From assembly GCA_028279245.1 (NCBI GenBank), contig JANQOE010000128.1, positions 55,378-119,377 of the forward strand: a stretch of DNA of 64,000 nt, in the 5' to 3' direction. Below are positions 50,840 through 60,428 of the stretch, piece after piece (the first letter of the stretch is position 1; each line of letters starts with the position of its first letter). Made by a program: the position numbers and the translations under genes. The notes under the pieces were generated by a model. That model did no database searches. It was not told the DNA's origin and worked only from the letters and a program-made list of their open reading frames with translations. The DNA is from Alphaproteobacteria bacterium (GTDB taxonomy: Bacteria > Pseudomonadota > Alphaproteobacteria > UBA6615).

Positions 50840-53197
50840 TTATTCGACGCTGGTTCCACGCTGCAGAGCCTGCCAAACACTCTGCGGTGTGGCTGGCATG
50901 TTGATGTGTACAACGCCGCGATCCGCTAGCGCATCGACGACGGCATTCATGATAGCGGGGAGTGCACCGGTAACACCCGCCTCGCCGCATCCCTTCACGC
51001 CAAGCGGATTCGTCCGAGCGGGCACCGGATGCGATACGAAGTCAAACGCGCCGACTTGATCGGCGCGGGGTAGCGCGTAATCCATCAGCGAACCGGACAA
51101 GAGCTGACCATCCGCGTCATAGACCGTGCGTTCGGTTAGCGCCTGGCCGAGCCCCTGCACCACACCGCCATGAACCTGGCCCTCGACCAGCGCCGGGTTG
51201 ATCAGCACACCAAAATCATCGACCACAGAATAGCGGTCCAGCGTCACCTCACCAGTATCGGGATCGACCTCTACCTCGGCGACGTGGCAACCATTGGGAA
51301 AGCTCGACGGCGGCGTATCGTAAATGTCAGCCACGTCGAGGCTGGCGGGCAATCCCTTCGGCAGCTCACGCTGTTCCCTGAGCCACCCGCAGACGTCATC
51401 GAGACTCATCTGGCGATCAGTCCCCGCCACCGTGAAAACACCTGCTTCGAAGACAATGTCTTCCATCGCAGTTTCGAAGATATGTCCGGCGATCGCCCGG
51501 CCGCGCTCGACCACCTTCTCCACCGCGCCGACGATAGCCGTCCCGGTCGCCATGACCGATCGGGATCCGCCAGTCCCGCCGCCAATCAGCAGGCGGTCAC
51601 TGTCGCCCTGCACCAGCCGTATCCGATTGAACGGCACGCCAAGCCGCTCAGCGACAATCTGCGCAAAGGTTGAGGCATGGCCCTGGCCATAGTCGAGCGT
51701 GCCGGTGACGAGCGTGATGGATCCATCTTCGCCGAACTCCAGACCGCCCATCTCCTTTCCTGGTGGAGCAGTCACTTCGAGATAGCAAGCGAGCCCGAAG
51801 CCGCGTAGCTTGCCGCGCGCCTCGCTGTCGGTGCGCCGCACCGCGAAGCCGTCGCGATCAGCTAGGTCGAGCGTTTTGTCGAGCAGGGCAGGGAAATCGC
51901 CGGAGTCATAGGTGAGGCCGGACGCCGCTTCGAACGGAATTGCGGCGGGCGGTATCAGGTTCCGCCGGCGCAATTCGACCGGGTCGAAACCGTGTTCGGC
52001 GGCCGCGGCGTCAATCAGCCGCTCCATATAATAGTTGCCTTCGGGGCGCCCCGCGCCGCGATAAGCATGGGTCGGCACCGTGTTGGTCACCACGCATTTC
52101 ACGGCGACTTCGATCAATGGCGTGCGGTACATGCTGGGCATGTTCTTGACGATATTGACCGTCTGAATGGCCGGTCCGAAAGCCGACGGATAGGCGCCCA
52201 AATTCGCAAATCCTTCGACCCGGATGGCGAGAAAGGTACCGTCCGTATCGAGCGCTAGTTCCGCATAAACACTGCCATCTCGCCCTTGATAGTCGCTGAC
52301 GAAACTCTCAGTTCTTTCGGCTGCCCATTTGATGGGGCGTCCGAGTTCCCGGACGGCGTGCAGTAGCGGCACATACTCAGGATAAGCCGGCGCCTTCATA
52401 CCGAAGGAACCACCGACATCGTCGGCCAAGACACGGATCTTCTCGGGCGGAAGCTTCATCAGGCCAGCGATGCCGTTGTGCAATCCAAAGGTGCCCTGAC
52501 ACCCGGCACGAACTGTGAACTTCTCTTCTGGCGCGTCGTAGGACGCCACCGCCACCCGCGGTTCCAGCGACACGACGACCACCCGGTTGTTGATCAGGTG
52601 GAGCTTGGTGACGTGAGCCGCCGCGCCAAAGGCGCGTTCGACGGCAGCGGTGTCGCCGTGGTGCCAGTCGAGCGAAACGTTGTTCGGCATTTCGTCGAAC
52701 AACTGGGGGCCTTCCGGTGCCGAAGCCTTGTCGATATCGGTGACGGCCGGCAACGGATCGATATCGACAACGATGAGGTCGGCAGCTTCTTTTGCCGCCG
52801 CGAGCGTCTCCGCAACCACGAAGGCCAAGCCTTCACCGACATGACGAACGCGGTCGGTCGCCAGCGCATAGCGTTCCGGCACAATAATAGGCGACCCGTC
52901 ACGGTTGGTGAGCTTGGCCGCGCAGGGTATCGAGCCATAGCCCGCCGCCCGGATATCCTGACCGGTATAGATCGCCAGCACCCCCGGGACTTCTAGTGCG
53001 GCCGAACAGTCCAACGCGCGAACGTCGCCGTGGGCGTAGCCGGACCGCACCATAAGCCCGTACGCACAGTCCGCCGGCTGGTCGTCATCGGCATACCGGC
53101 CGCGGCCGGTCAGCAATCGCGGATCTTCCGTCCGCATGACGGACTGGCCAACGCCAAACTTTTCGGTCGGGTGTTTTGTCGGATCGAGCAAACCCAT
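50840..53197 (-). CDS. Xanthine-dehydrogenase-family molybdopterin-binding subunit (orphan)
   Basis: A 785-residue large subunit of a molybdenum hydroxylase. KFGVGQSVMRTEDPRLLTGRGRYADD at the start and AYRGAGRPEGNYYMERLIDAAA match the Mo-cofactor subunit. The AYRGAGR string resembles form-II CoxL rather than CO-dehydrogenase form I. GTLDYGQGHASTFAQIVAERLG and KGCGEAG with catalytic Glu739 are intact. Normally an iron-sulfur and an FAD subunit accompany it; neither is in the window, so they must be encoded elsewhere or the protein works alone. The substrate is probably an aldehyde or heteroaromatic compound. An SDR gene is 35 bp upstream in the same direction. Confidence 0.88.
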   Translation of the reverse strand: MGLLDPTKHPTEKFGVGQSVMRTEDPRLLTGRGRYADDDQPADCAYGLMVRSGYAHGDVRALDCSAALEVPGVLAIYTGQDIRAAGYGSIPCAAKLTNRDGSPIIVPERYALATDRVRHVGEGLAFVVAETLAAAKEAADLIVVDIDPLPAVTDIDKASAPEGPQLFDEMPNNVSLDWHHGDTAAVERAFGAAAHVTKLHLINNRVVVVSLEPRVAVASYDAPEEKFTVRAGCQGTFGLHNGIAGLMKLPPEKIRVLADDVGGSFGMKAPAYPEYVPLLHAVRELGRPIKWAAERTESFVSDYQGRDGSVYAELALDTDGTFLAIRVEGFANLGAYPSAFGPAIQTVNIVKNMPSMYRTPLIEVAVKCVVTNTVPTHAYRGAGRPEGNYYMERLIDAAAAEHGFDPVELRRRNLIPPAAIPFEAASGLTYDSGDFPALLDKTLDLADRDGFAVRRTDSEARGKLRGFGLACYLEVTAPPGKEMGGLEFGEDGSITLVTGTLDYGQGHASTFAQIVAERLGVPFNRIRLVQGDSDRLLIGGGTGGSRSVMATGTAIVGAVEKVVERGRAIAGHIFETAMEDIVFEAGVFTVAGTDRQMSLDDVCGWLREQRELPKGLPASLDVADIYDTPPSSFPNGCHVAEVEVDPDTGEVTLDRYSVVDDFGVLINPALVEGQVHGGVVQGLGQALTERTVYDADGQLLSGSLMDYALPRADQVGAFDFVSHPVPARTNPLGVKGCGEAGVTGALPAIMNAVVDALADRGVVHINMPATPQSVWQALQRGTSVE

Positions 53198-53232
53198 GAG
53201 TGTCCCTTGGTTTGGGTGAGGTCGTTCGGAGA

Positions 53233-54033
53233 CTACTGGCCGGCCCAGCCGCCATCGACGACAAAGGTCTGGCTGGTGCAGGCGCTACCGTCGTCGGCAA
53301 TAAGAAACAGAATCATCCGGGTCACTTCGGGCGAATACAGTTTTCGTGGCAGACACTGGCCGGCCATTAACTCCTGTTCACCTTCCGGCGTGAGCCATAA
53401 GCGTTCTTGTTTCTCTGTCATGATCCACCCCGGCGTCACACAGTTCACCCGGATATTGTGCGGCCCAAGCTGTTTGGCCATGGTCCGGGTCAGGCCAAGC
53501 ACGGCGGCTTTTGACGTTGCATAAGCCGGATAGTCCGGAACCTTCATCATCCAGCCAATCGAGCCCAGGTTCACGATGGAGCCACCACCAGCATCCTTCA
53601 TCCCTGGGATGACCGCCTGAATAGCGAAAAACTGGTGGCGCAGATTTACCTGCATGCGCTCGTCCCAATACTCAGGCGTGACGTCTTCCGTCTTGTGCCG
53701 TTCGTCGCTGGCCGCGTTATTCACCAAGCCGGTGATCGTCCCGAACGCTGACTCGGTCTGTTTGATCGCGCTCCGCAGCGCTTCGATGTCACGCAGATCG
53801 CAAGGGATGAACAATGGCGCCGGAAAGCCTTGGGACTGGCAGCTCTCGACAATCCCGTCAGCAGCCTGCTGGTTCCGCCCGACAAAACCCACCTTTGCGC
53901 CCTGCGATGCGAACTGCACCACATAGTCTGCACCGATGCCCGAACTGCCCCCGGTAACGAAGACGACCTTGTCCTTCAGGCTGGGGTAGTTCGCGTAGTG
54001 GTCGAGCGCCGTGGTCGGCTGTGTCAAGCTCAC
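53233..54033 (-). CDS. SDR family NAD(P)-dependent oxidoreductase
   Basis: A 266-residue short-chain dehydrogenase. TGGSSGIG (27-34) is the cofactor-binding turn, and VNNAASDE (about 104) the N-N-A-A motif. Active residues are Ser158 (LGSIGWM), Tyr171 and Lys175 (Y-A-T-S-K), with catalytic Asn near 130. VTPGWIMTEKQERLW and the C-terminal GSACTSQTFVVDGGWAG are family-typical. Arg54 in GRNQQ may favour NADP. GTG 54033 follows GGAGGAACATA. It lies 35 bp upstream of the Mo-hydroxylase gene, possibly the same catabolic operon. Confidence 0.9.
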   Translation of the reverse strand: MSLTQPTTALDHYANYPSLKDKVVFVTGGSSGIGADYVVQFASQGAKVGFVGRNQQAADGIVESCQSQGFPAPLFIPCDLRDIEALRSAIKQTESAFGTITGLVNNAASDERHKTEDVTPEYWDERMQVNLRHQFFAIQAVIPGMKDAGGGSIVNLGSIGWMMKVPDYPAYATSKAAVLGLTRTMAKQLGPHNIRVNCVTPGWIMTEKQERLWLTPEGEQELMAGQCLPRKLYSPEVTRMILFLIADDGSACTSQTFVVDGGWAGQ

Positions 54034-54117
54034 TATGTTCCTCCGCTGCTAGGGGCGCGGGCACCATACAGCGCGCGCCGTGCCAGCGCGAACCAGGACG
54101 CAACGAGTAGGGACCGG

Positions 54118-54414
54118 CTATTGGGCCGCCAGAGCCTCCGCGGCTTCCTTCGCCGAAACCTGTGTGAAGCCAAAGGCTTCCATGCAGGCAACGTAGAGTT
54201 CTTCCGACTTGCTGCCGTGGAGTTGCCCGAGTGCGTTCCGTGCCTGGTTCTCGCAGGCGGCTGCCGCCTCGGTATTCGAGACGTTGGGATAAACGCCATG
54301 CGTCTTCTTCCAGAACGGCGCATCCGGCATATCCGGTGCACAGGCCGCACCAATGACTACGATCGCACCAATCAGCGCCGGCCGCCGCGCGGCAGCGATC
54401 AATTCGACTAACAC
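54118..54414 (-). CDS. Small exported protein, 98 residues
   Basis: Not recognised. GTG 54414 has GGGAGG seven bases upstream and was preferred over TTG 54420. The N-terminal hydrophobic segment (PALIGAIVVIGAACAPD) could be a lipoprotein signal with Cys near 26, although the lipobox is imperfect. The mature part has two more cysteines (AACENQARNALGQLHG and ACMEAFGFTQVSA) and a helical end (KEAAEALAAQ). It is 84 bp downstream of the SDR start, same strand, and faces the PhoD-like gene across a 147-bp gap. Confidence 0.5.
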   Translation of the reverse strand: MLVELIAAARRPALIGAIVVIGAACAPDMPDAPFWKKTHGVYPNVSNTEAAAACENQARNALGQLHGSKSEELYVACMEAFGFTQVSAKEAAEALAAQ

Positions 54415-54561
54415 CCCCAACCTCCCAACTTCAGGCCCTTTTTTGCTATTGTTGCAGGCGCTTATGCGTTTGAAAGGGCGCGCCTGTCGTAAGACGAGGG
54501 CTGTTGGCCGCCTACCACTTCGGAGTGACCGTACCAGTTAGCGGGATCGAGGCGTGGCACC

Positions 54562-55644
54562 ATGAACCGACGCGACTTTCTGAAGACGGCCGTCGGGGCC
54601 GGGACCCAGTTGGTCACATGGCGGAGCACAGTGGCCAACGCTGCAGACGATGAGCGGCCGTTCCGTCTAGCATTCGGGGCGTGTGCCCGGCAGGAACGCC
54701 CGCAGCCGATCTGGGATGCGATAGCCGGGCGGCAGCCCGACCTGTTCGCTTTCCTTGGCGACAACGTCTACGGCGACACGCGCGATATCAATGTACTACG
54801 CGACCAGTATAAGGCGCTTGCGGCCAAACCGGAGTTTGCCCGGTTCCGTAGCCGGGTCCCACTTGTCGCCACCTGGGACGATCACGACTACGGGGAGAAC
54901 AATGCCGATTCCCGCTACCCGATGAAGCGCGAATCGAAGCAGGTCTTCCTCGACTTCTTCGACGAGCCCAAAGACACGGAGCGGCGTTTGCGCGACGGCG
55001 GCATCTACACCGCCTACAGTTTCGGCCCGCCGGGCAGGATCGTGCAGCTCATCCTGCTCGACACGCGGTATCACCGCAGCCCCTTCTCAATGGTCGACGT
55101 GCCGACCGCGCTTCTGCGCAAGCTCAGCGGACGCGGGCCCTACCGGCCCCAGCAGAGCAGCAGACGGACCATGCTGGGCCCGGCTCAATGGGCCTGGCTC
55201 GAACGGCAGTTCTCCGCACCCGCGGATGTGCGAATAGTCGCAACGAGTACGCCATTTGTATCAAGCTTCACCGGTTCGGAGACCTGGGCCAACCTGCCCA
55301 ACGAGCGGCGACGCATGGTCGAACTGATTCGCCGGACAGGCGCGGGCGGCGTTCTGTTCATTAGCGGCGACATCCATCGCGCCGAGCTATCTGCCGCGCG
55401 CGATGCCACACTTCCGTACACATTGTGGGAACTGACCAGTAGCGGACTGAACCGCAGCAACCTGTACGAAAGTTTCAACAAGAACCGGCAGGGCGAGCCT
55501 TATCGCGGGCACAACTTCGGTCTCATCGAGGTGGATTGGCGGGCGTCGGAGCCGGCCGTCACGCTCCAGGCATGTAGCCGCGACGGCGAGGCAATGATCG
55601 CCCAGCGCATGCCGATTGCCGAGCTGCAACCTGCGGCGTTGTGA
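54562..55644 (+). CDS. PhoD-like alkaline phosphatase/phosphodiesterase, Tat-exported
   Basis: A 360-residue metallophosphatase of the PhoD family. A Tat signal begins with NRRDFLKTAVGAG. The metal-binding strings are FLGDNVYGD, VATWDDHDYGENNADSRYP and GVLFISGDIHRAE (D-x-H-D-Y and G-D-x-H). LLDTRYHRSPFSM and FVSSFTGSETW match the family. PhoD enzymes release phosphate from phosphomonoesters or diesters outside the cell. Upstream (54421-54561) I saw no convincing Pho box. A GCCCC-GCA-GGGGC hairpin follows the stop. Confidence 0.88.
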   Translation: MNRRDFLKTAVGAGTQLVTWRSTVANAADDERPFRLAFGACARQERPQPIWDAIAGRQPDLFAFLGDNVYGDTRDINVLRDQYKALAAKPEFARFRSRVPLVATWDDHDYGENNADSRYPMKRESKQVFLDFFDEPKDTERRLRDGGIYTAYSFGPPGRIVQLILLDTRYHRSPFSMVDVPTALLRKLSGRGPYRPQQSSRRTMLGPAQWAWLERQFSAPADVRIVATSTPFVSSFTGSETWANLPNERRRMVELIRRTGAGGVLFISGDIHRAELSAARDATLPYTLWELTSSGLNRSNLYESFNKNRQGEPYRGHNFGLIEVDWRASEPAVTLQACSRDGEAMIAQRMPIAELQPAAL

Positions 55645-55657
55645 CGCTCAAACCGGC

Positions 55658-55670
55658 GCCCCGCAGGGGC
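55658..55670 (+). terminator. Short GC hairpin after the PhoD-like gene (possible terminator)
   Basis: GCCCC-GCA-GGGGC forms a five-pair stem 13 bases after the stop at 55644. No T-run follows (TCATAGACCC), so intrinsic termination would be weak. The remaining gap to nuoA (55671-55839) shows no gene. Confidence 0.3.
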
Positions 55671-55839
55671 TCATAGACCCTACATTTAGTGAGTTAGTGC
55701 GACCATTGCGCTGATTTGCCCGCTGGTGTAAGGGTGCGCCGCAATACGGGCGACGCTGTCGTGGTATGGGGGGCCGCCGTCAGCCGGGTGTCTCGCTGAG
55801 TGCGTCACGTCGCATGTAACCGGACGTTTGGGACAGTGT

Positions 55840-56205
55840 ATGGACGAGCTCCTACGCGAGTATCTTCCGATCCTGATTTTCCTCGGGCTCGCGGTGGGCC
55901 TGTCGCTGGCGATCGTCGTTGCGTCGATGATTGTCGGCAATCAGAAGCCCGATGCCGCCAAGAACTCCGCCTATGAATGTGGGTTCGAGGCGTTTGAGAA
56001 TGCCCGGGTCAAGTTCGACGTCCGCTTCTACCTGATTGCCATCCTGTTCATCATTTTCGACCTGGAAGTCGCGTTTCTCTTCCCTTGGGCGGTCGCGCTG
56101 CGTGACATCGGCGTCTTCGGGTTCTGGTCGATGTTCGTCTTCCTTCTGATCTTGACAGTCGGCTTTGCCTACGAGTGGAAGAAGGGAGCACTGGAATGGG
56201 AGTAA
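55840..56205 (+). CDS. nuoA: NADH-quinone oxidoreductase subunit A
   Basis: A 121-residue membrane subunit of complex I. It has three helices ([57 protein letters not shown]). The conserved [33 protein letters not shown] pattern (in parts) covers the quinone-side loop with the Cys. ATG 55840 opens the gene; the frame is open a few codons earlier. It overlaps nuoB by 10 bp. It is first of nine nuo genes in the window. Confidence 0.95.
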   Translation: MDELLREYLPILIFLGLAVGLSLAIVVASMIVGNQKPDAAKNSAYECGFEAFENARVKFDVRFYLIAILFIIFDLEVAFLFPWAVALRDIGVFGFWSMFVFLLILTVGFAYEWKKGALEWE

Positions 56206-56714
56206 GCACCGTTGCGGGCGATCCCGCCGCGCTGAAAGCGGTGACCAACGAACTAGCGGACAAGGGCTTCGTCATTGCCCAGATGGACAAGCTGGTGAAT
56301 TGGGCCCGGACTGGTTCCCTCTGGCCGATGACCTTTGGCCTGGCCTGCTGCGCGGTGGAGATGATGCACACCGCGGCCTCGCGCTACGACTTGGACCGCT
56401 TCGGCACCATGTTCCGCGCCAGCCCGCGCCAATCCGACGTGATGATCGTCGCCGGCACCCTGACCAATAAAATGGCCCCGGCGCTGCGCAAAGTTTACGA
56501 CCAGATGGCTGAGCCCCGCTGGGTGATCTCCATGGGGTCCTGTGCCAACGGCGGCGGCTACTACCATTACTCTTACTCGGTCGTCCGTGGCTGCGACCGC
56601 ATCGTGCCGGTCGACATCTATGTGCCCGGCTGTCCGCCGACCGCCGAGGCCCTTCTGTACGGCATCATCCAGCTACAGAAGAAGATCCGCCGCACCGGCA
56701 CCATCGCGCGGTAG
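56196..56714 (+). CDS. nuoB: NADH-quinone oxidoreductase subunit B
   Basis: A 172-residue subunit carrying the terminal 4Fe-4S cluster N2. Cluster ligands are visible: Cys51 and Cys52 (GLACCAVEM), Cys116 ([14 protein letters not shown]) and Cys146 ([14 protein letters not shown]). The start ATG 56196 is inside the nuoA end, so the two are translationally coupled. The protein is a peripheral-arm component touching the quinone chamber. Confidence 0.96.
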   Translation: MGVSTVAGDPAALKAVTNELADKGFVIAQMDKLVNWARTGSLWPMTFGLACCAVEMMHTAASRYDLDRFGTMFRASPRQSDVMIVAGTLTNKMAPALRKVYDQMAEPRWVISMGSCANGGGYYHYSYSVVRGCDRIVPVDIYVPGCPPTAEALLYGIIQLQKKIRRTGTIAR

Positions 56715-56726
56715 GCAGGCGGCCGG

Positions 56727-57347
56727 ATGAACCAAGCTCTGCAGGACCTGGGCGACTACATCGCCGCCGCCTTGCCTGAGGCGGTGAAGGAGGTCCAGCA
56801 ACAGCATGACGAGCTGGCCATCCTTGCGCGTCGTAGCAGCATTCGGCAGTTACTGAAATTCCTGCGCGATGACAGCCAGACCCAATTCAAGGTGCTGGTC
56901 GATATCTGCGGCGCCGACTACCCGGACCGGGACGAGCGTTTCGACGTCGTCTACAACCTGCTCTCGGTCAAACACAATCAGCGGATCCGCGTTAAGATCG
57001 TGACGGATGAGGCGTCCGCGGTCCCGACGGTCGTTGAACTGTTTAGCTGCGCCGGCTGGCTGGAACGCGAGACCTGGGACCTCTACGGCATCTTCTTCGA
57101 AGGCCACCCCGATCTACGCCGCCTGCTCACCGACTATGGGTTCGAGGGCCATCCGCTACGCAAGGACTTCCCGCTGACCGGCCATGTCGAAGTCCGCTAC
57201 GACCAGCAGCAGAAGCGCGTCGTCTACGACCCGGTCAAGCTGACCCAAGACTTCCGCAACTTCGATTTCCTCAGCCCATGGGAAGGCATGACCCGCCAGC
57301 TCCCCGGCGATGAAAAGGCCGAGCAGCCGCCGGCGGAAGGTGAATAG
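56727..57347 (+). CDS. nuoC: NADH-quinone oxidoreductase subunit C
   Basis: A 206-residue peripheral-arm subunit. [22 protein letters not shown] and [20 protein letters not shown] are the family signature. N-terminal part [30 protein letters not shown] is also typical. It is separate from nuoD, as in alphaproteobacteria, rather than fused as in E. coli. Its TAG shares a base with the GTG of nuoD (57347). Confidence 0.95.
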   Translation: MNQALQDLGDYIAAALPEAVKEVQQQHDELAILARRSSIRQLLKFLRDDSQTQFKVLVDICGADYPDRDERFDVVYNLLSVKHNQRIRVKIVTDEASAVPTVVELFSCAGWLERETWDLYGIFFEGHPDLRRLLTDYGFEGHPLRKDFPLTGHVEVRYDQQQKRVVYDPVKLTQDFRNFDFLSPWEGMTRQLPGDEKAEQPPAEGE

Positions 57348-58525
57348 TGGCGGAAGTCGCAATCAAGAACCTGACCATGAACTTCGGGCCGCAACACCCT
57401 GCGGCGCATGGCGTTTTACGGCTAGTATTAGAGATGGACGGGGAGGTCGTCGAACGCGCCGACCCGCATATCGGCCTGCTTCACCGCGGCACCGAAAAGC
57501 TCATCGAGCACAAGACGTATCTACAGGCCGTCCCGTATTTCGACCGGCTCGACTACGTGTCGCCGATGAACCAGGAGCATGCGTTCGCTCTGGCCACCGA
57601 AAAGCTGCTCGGGATCGAGGTGCCGGAGCGTGGCCAGTACATCCGCGTGCTCTATTCGGAAATCGGCCGCATTCTGAACCACATTCTCAACCTCACGGCC
57701 TATGCCCTTGATGTAGGGGCGATGACGCCGTTGCTCTGGGGCTTCGAGGAACGTGAGCGGCTAATGGAGTTCTATGAGCGTGCCTCCGGGGCGCGTCTCC
57801 ATGCCGCCTACTTCCGCCCGGGCGGGGTGCATCAGGATCTACCGGCGGGGCTGGCCGACGATATTGCCGATTTCTGCCGCACGTTTCCGAAGTTCATTGC
57901 GGACATGGAAACGCTGCTCAACGAAAACAGGATCTTCCGGCAGCGCACTGTTGATATCGGCATCATGACCGCCGAACAGGCCCTCGACTGGGGCATGAGC
58001 GGGCCATGCCTTCGTGCCAGCGGCGTCGCCTGGGACCTCCGCAAGTCGCAGCCTTATGATGTGTACGACCGGATGACCTTCGACGTTCCCATCGGCAAAA
58101 CCGGCGACTGCTACGCCCGTTATCTGGTGCGGGTCGAGGAGATGCGGCAAAGCCTTCGCATCATGGAACAGTGCCTGGCCGAGATGCCGGAAGGCCCCGT
58201 CGTTTGCGAAGACCAGAAGATCGCCCCGCCGAAGCGCGGTCAGATGAAGCAATCGATGGAAGCGCTAATCCATCATTTCAAGCTGTACACCGAGGGCTAT
58301 CATGTGCCCGCCGGCGAAACCTACACGGCCGTCGAGGCGCCGAAGGGCGAGTTCGCGGTGTATCTGGTGGCCGACGGCACCAATAAACCCTATCGCTGCA
58401 AGATCCGGGCGCCCGGCTTCCACTTCCTGCAAGCCTTCGAGTTCCTGACCAAGGGCCACATGCTGGCTGACGTGCCTGCCATCATCGGCAGCCTCGATAT
58501 CGTCTTCGGAGAGATCGACCGGTGA
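57347..58525 (+). CDS. nuoD: NADH-quinone oxidoreductase subunit D
   Basis: A 392-residue 49-kDa-type subunit lining the quinone site. It starts GTG 57347, giving [33 protein letters not shown] (in parts), with the essential HPAAHG loop. [21 protein letters not shown] and the C-terminal [18 protein letters not shown] are characteristic. No insertions were seen. Its stop overlaps the nuoE start (GTGA). Confidence 0.96.
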   Translation: MAEVAIKNLTMNFGPQHPAAHGVLRLVLEMDGEVVERADPHIGLLHRGTEKLIEHKTYLQAVPYFDRLDYVSPMNQEHAFALATEKLLGIEVPERGQYIRVLYSEIGRILNHILNLTAYALDVGAMTPLLWGFEERERLMEFYERASGARLHAAYFRPGGVHQDLPAGLADDIADFCRTFPKFIADMETLLNENRIFRQRTVDIGIMTAEQALDWGMSGPCLRASGVAWDLRKSQPYDVYDRMTFDVPIGKTGDCYARYLVRVEEMRQSLRIMEQCLAEMPEGPVVCEDQKIAPPKRGQMKQSMEALIHHFKLYTEGYHVPAGETYTAVEAPKGEFAVYLVADGTNKPYRCKIRAPGFHFLQAFEFLTKGHMLADVPAIIGSLDIVFGEIDR

Positions 58526-59130
58526 ACCTGCATCCTGCCAACGCCGAGTGGACCGAATTCGAGTTCTCCGCCGAGAATCTCGAGAAGGCGAAGGGCTACG
58601 TGGCGCGGTATCCGGAAGGCCGCCAGCAAAGCGCCGTCATGCCGTTACTCGACTTGGCGCAGCGCCAATGCGGCGGTTGGCTGCCGAATGTGGCTGTCGA
58701 ATATGTCGCGAGCTTTCTCGGCATGCCGAAGATCCGGGTGCTGGAAGTCGCGACCTTCTATTCGATGTACAACCAGGCGCCCGTCGGCAAGAACTTCGTC
58801 CAGTTGTGCCGCACCACACCATGCTGGCTGCGTGGCTCCAACGCGCTGCGGGACACCTGTCTTCGCGAGACCGGCTGCGAGCTGGGCGGGACCAGTGCAG
58901 ACGGACTGTTCACCGTCGTCGAAGTCGAATGCCTCGGCGCCTGTTGCAACGCGCCGATGGTGCAGATCAACGACGACTTCTACGAGGACCTGACGCCCGA
59001 GAGCTTTGCCAATGTGCTGCAGGCCTTGAAGCGTGGCGAACAGCCGAAGACCGGATCACAGGCGGGCCGGGTCGGCTCCGAACCGGTCGGCGGCCTGACC
59101 TCGCTCACCCAGCTTGAGGGTGCGGACTGA
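58522..59130 (+). CDS. nuoE: NADH-quinone oxidoreductase subunit E
   Basis: A 202-residue subunit holding a 2Fe-2S cluster (N1a). The ligands Cys96, Cys101, Cys137 and Cys141 are present ([13 protein letters not shown] and [15 protein letters not shown]). The N-terminus has [27 protein letters not shown], the thioredoxin-like fold's helical cap. The last ~35 residues ([15 protein letters not shown]) are a flexible tail. It starts GTG 58522 and overlaps nuoF by 1 bp (TGATG). Confidence 0.95.
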   Translation: MNLHPANAEWTEFEFSAENLEKAKGYVARYPEGRQQSAVMPLLDLAQRQCGGWLPNVAVEYVASFLGMPKIRVLEVATFYSMYNQAPVGKNFVQLCRTTPCWLRGSNALRDTCLRETGCELGGTSADGLFTVVEVECLGACCNAPMVQINDDFYEDLTPESFANVLQALKRGEQPKTGSQAGRVGSEPVGGLTSLTQLEGAD

Positions 59131-60425
59131 TGCTGAAGGATCAGGATCGCATCTTCCTTAATCTCTACGGCCAGGATGACTGGCGGCTGGCCGGCGCACG
59201 CCGGCGCGGCATTTGGGACAACACCGCCCAACTCATCCAGATGAGCCGCGAGGACATCGTCGCGGCTATCAAGGAATCCGGCCTGCGCGGCCGCGGCGGC
59301 GCCGGCTTCCCGACCGGCCTCAAATGGTCGTTCATGCCGCCGGAAGGCGAACGCCCGAGCTATCTGGTGGTCAACGCCGATGAGTCCGAACCCGGCACCT
59401 GCAAGGATCGGGAAATCCTGCGCTATGACCCGCACGTTCTACTGGAAGGATGTGTCGTCGCCGGCCGCGCGATGGGCGCGCACACCGCCTACATCTACAT
59501 TCGCGGCGAGTTCTATCAGGAAAGCGAGCATCTCGAAGCGGCGGTTGCGGAGGCTTACGACGCGGGTCTGCTCGGCAAGAATGCCTGCGGATCCGGTTGG
59601 GACTTCGACATCTATGTCCACCGCGGGGCGGGCGCCTACATCTGTGGCGAGGAAACCGCGCTACTCGAAAGCCTCGAAGGCAAAAAGGGACAGCCCCGCC
59701 TCAAGCCGCCGTTCCCGGCGGCCGTCGGCGTGTTCGGCTGTCCCACTACCGTGAACAATGTCGAGACCATCGCCGTTGCGCCGACCATTCTCCGCCGTGG
59801 CGGCTCCTGGTTCGCTGGCCTCGGCCGGCCGAACAATACGGGGACCAAGGTCTTCTGCATCTCCGGTCACGTGAACAACCCGTGCAATGTCGAAGAGGAG
59901 ATGGGTATCCCCCTGCGGGAACTCATCGAGAAACATGCGGGCGGCGTGCGTGGCGGCTGGGACAATCTGCTTGCCGTCATTCCCGGCGGCTCGTCGGTCC
60001 CTGTGCTGCCCAAGCAGATCTGCGACGAACAGCTGATGGATTTCGACAGCCTGCGTGAGGTCAAATCTGGCCTCGGCACCGCAGCGGTCATCGTCATGGA
60101 CAAATCGACCGACATCGTCGAAGCCATTGCCCGGCTGTCGCACTTCTACATGCATGAGAGCTGCGGCCAGTGTACGCCGTGCCGCGAGGGCACCGGCTGG
60201 ATGTACCGGGTGATGCAGCGGATGGTGCGCGGCGACGCCGAGGTCGAGGAGATCGATTTGCTGGAACAGGTGACCTACCAGGTCGAAGGGCACACGATTT
60301 GCGCGCTCGGCGACGCGGCGGCCTGGCCGATCCAGGGTCTGATCCGCCATTTCCGGCCGGAGATCGAACGGCGCATCCTCGACCGCAAGACCCATTCGGT
60401 GAGCACACCGATGGCGGCGGAGTAG
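59130..60425 (+). CDS. nuoF: NADH-quinone oxidoreductase subunit F (FMN, NADH site)
   Basis: A 431-residue subunit that binds NADH and FMN and hands electrons to cluster N3. Motifs are [19 protein letters not shown] (NADH/FMN loop), [34 protein letters not shown], and the 4Fe-4S site [17 protein letters not shown] (about residues 342-358) with the fourth Cys in [10 protein letters not shown]. Length and order are normal. It begins at ATG 59130, sharing the A of the nuoE TGA. nuoG starts 3 bp after its stop. Confidence 0.96.
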   Translation: MLKDQDRIFLNLYGQDDWRLAGARRRGIWDNTAQLIQMSREDIVAAIKESGLRGRGGAGFPTGLKWSFMPPEGERPSYLVVNADESEPGTCKDREILRYDPHVLLEGCVVAGRAMGAHTAYIYIRGEFYQESEHLEAAVAEAYDAGLLGKNACGSGWDFDIYVHRGAGAYICGEETALLESLEGKKGQPRLKPPFPAAVGVFGCPTTVNNVETIAVAPTILRRGGSWFAGLGRPNNTGTKVFCISGHVNNPCNVEEEMGIPLRELIEKHAGGVRGGWDNLLAVIPGGSSVPVLPKQICDEQLMDFDSLREVKSGLGTAAVIVMDKSTDIVEAIARLSHFYMHESCGQCTPCREGTGWMYRVMQRMVRGDAEVEEIDLLEQVTYQVEGHTICALGDAAAWPIQGLIRHFRPEIERRILDRKTHSVSTPMAAE

Positions 60426-60428
60426 GCC

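Noticed and set aside
54421..54561. Pho box upstream of the PhoD-like gene
   Set aside because: Only a single weak CTGTCGT half-site is present, with no partner at the right spacing.
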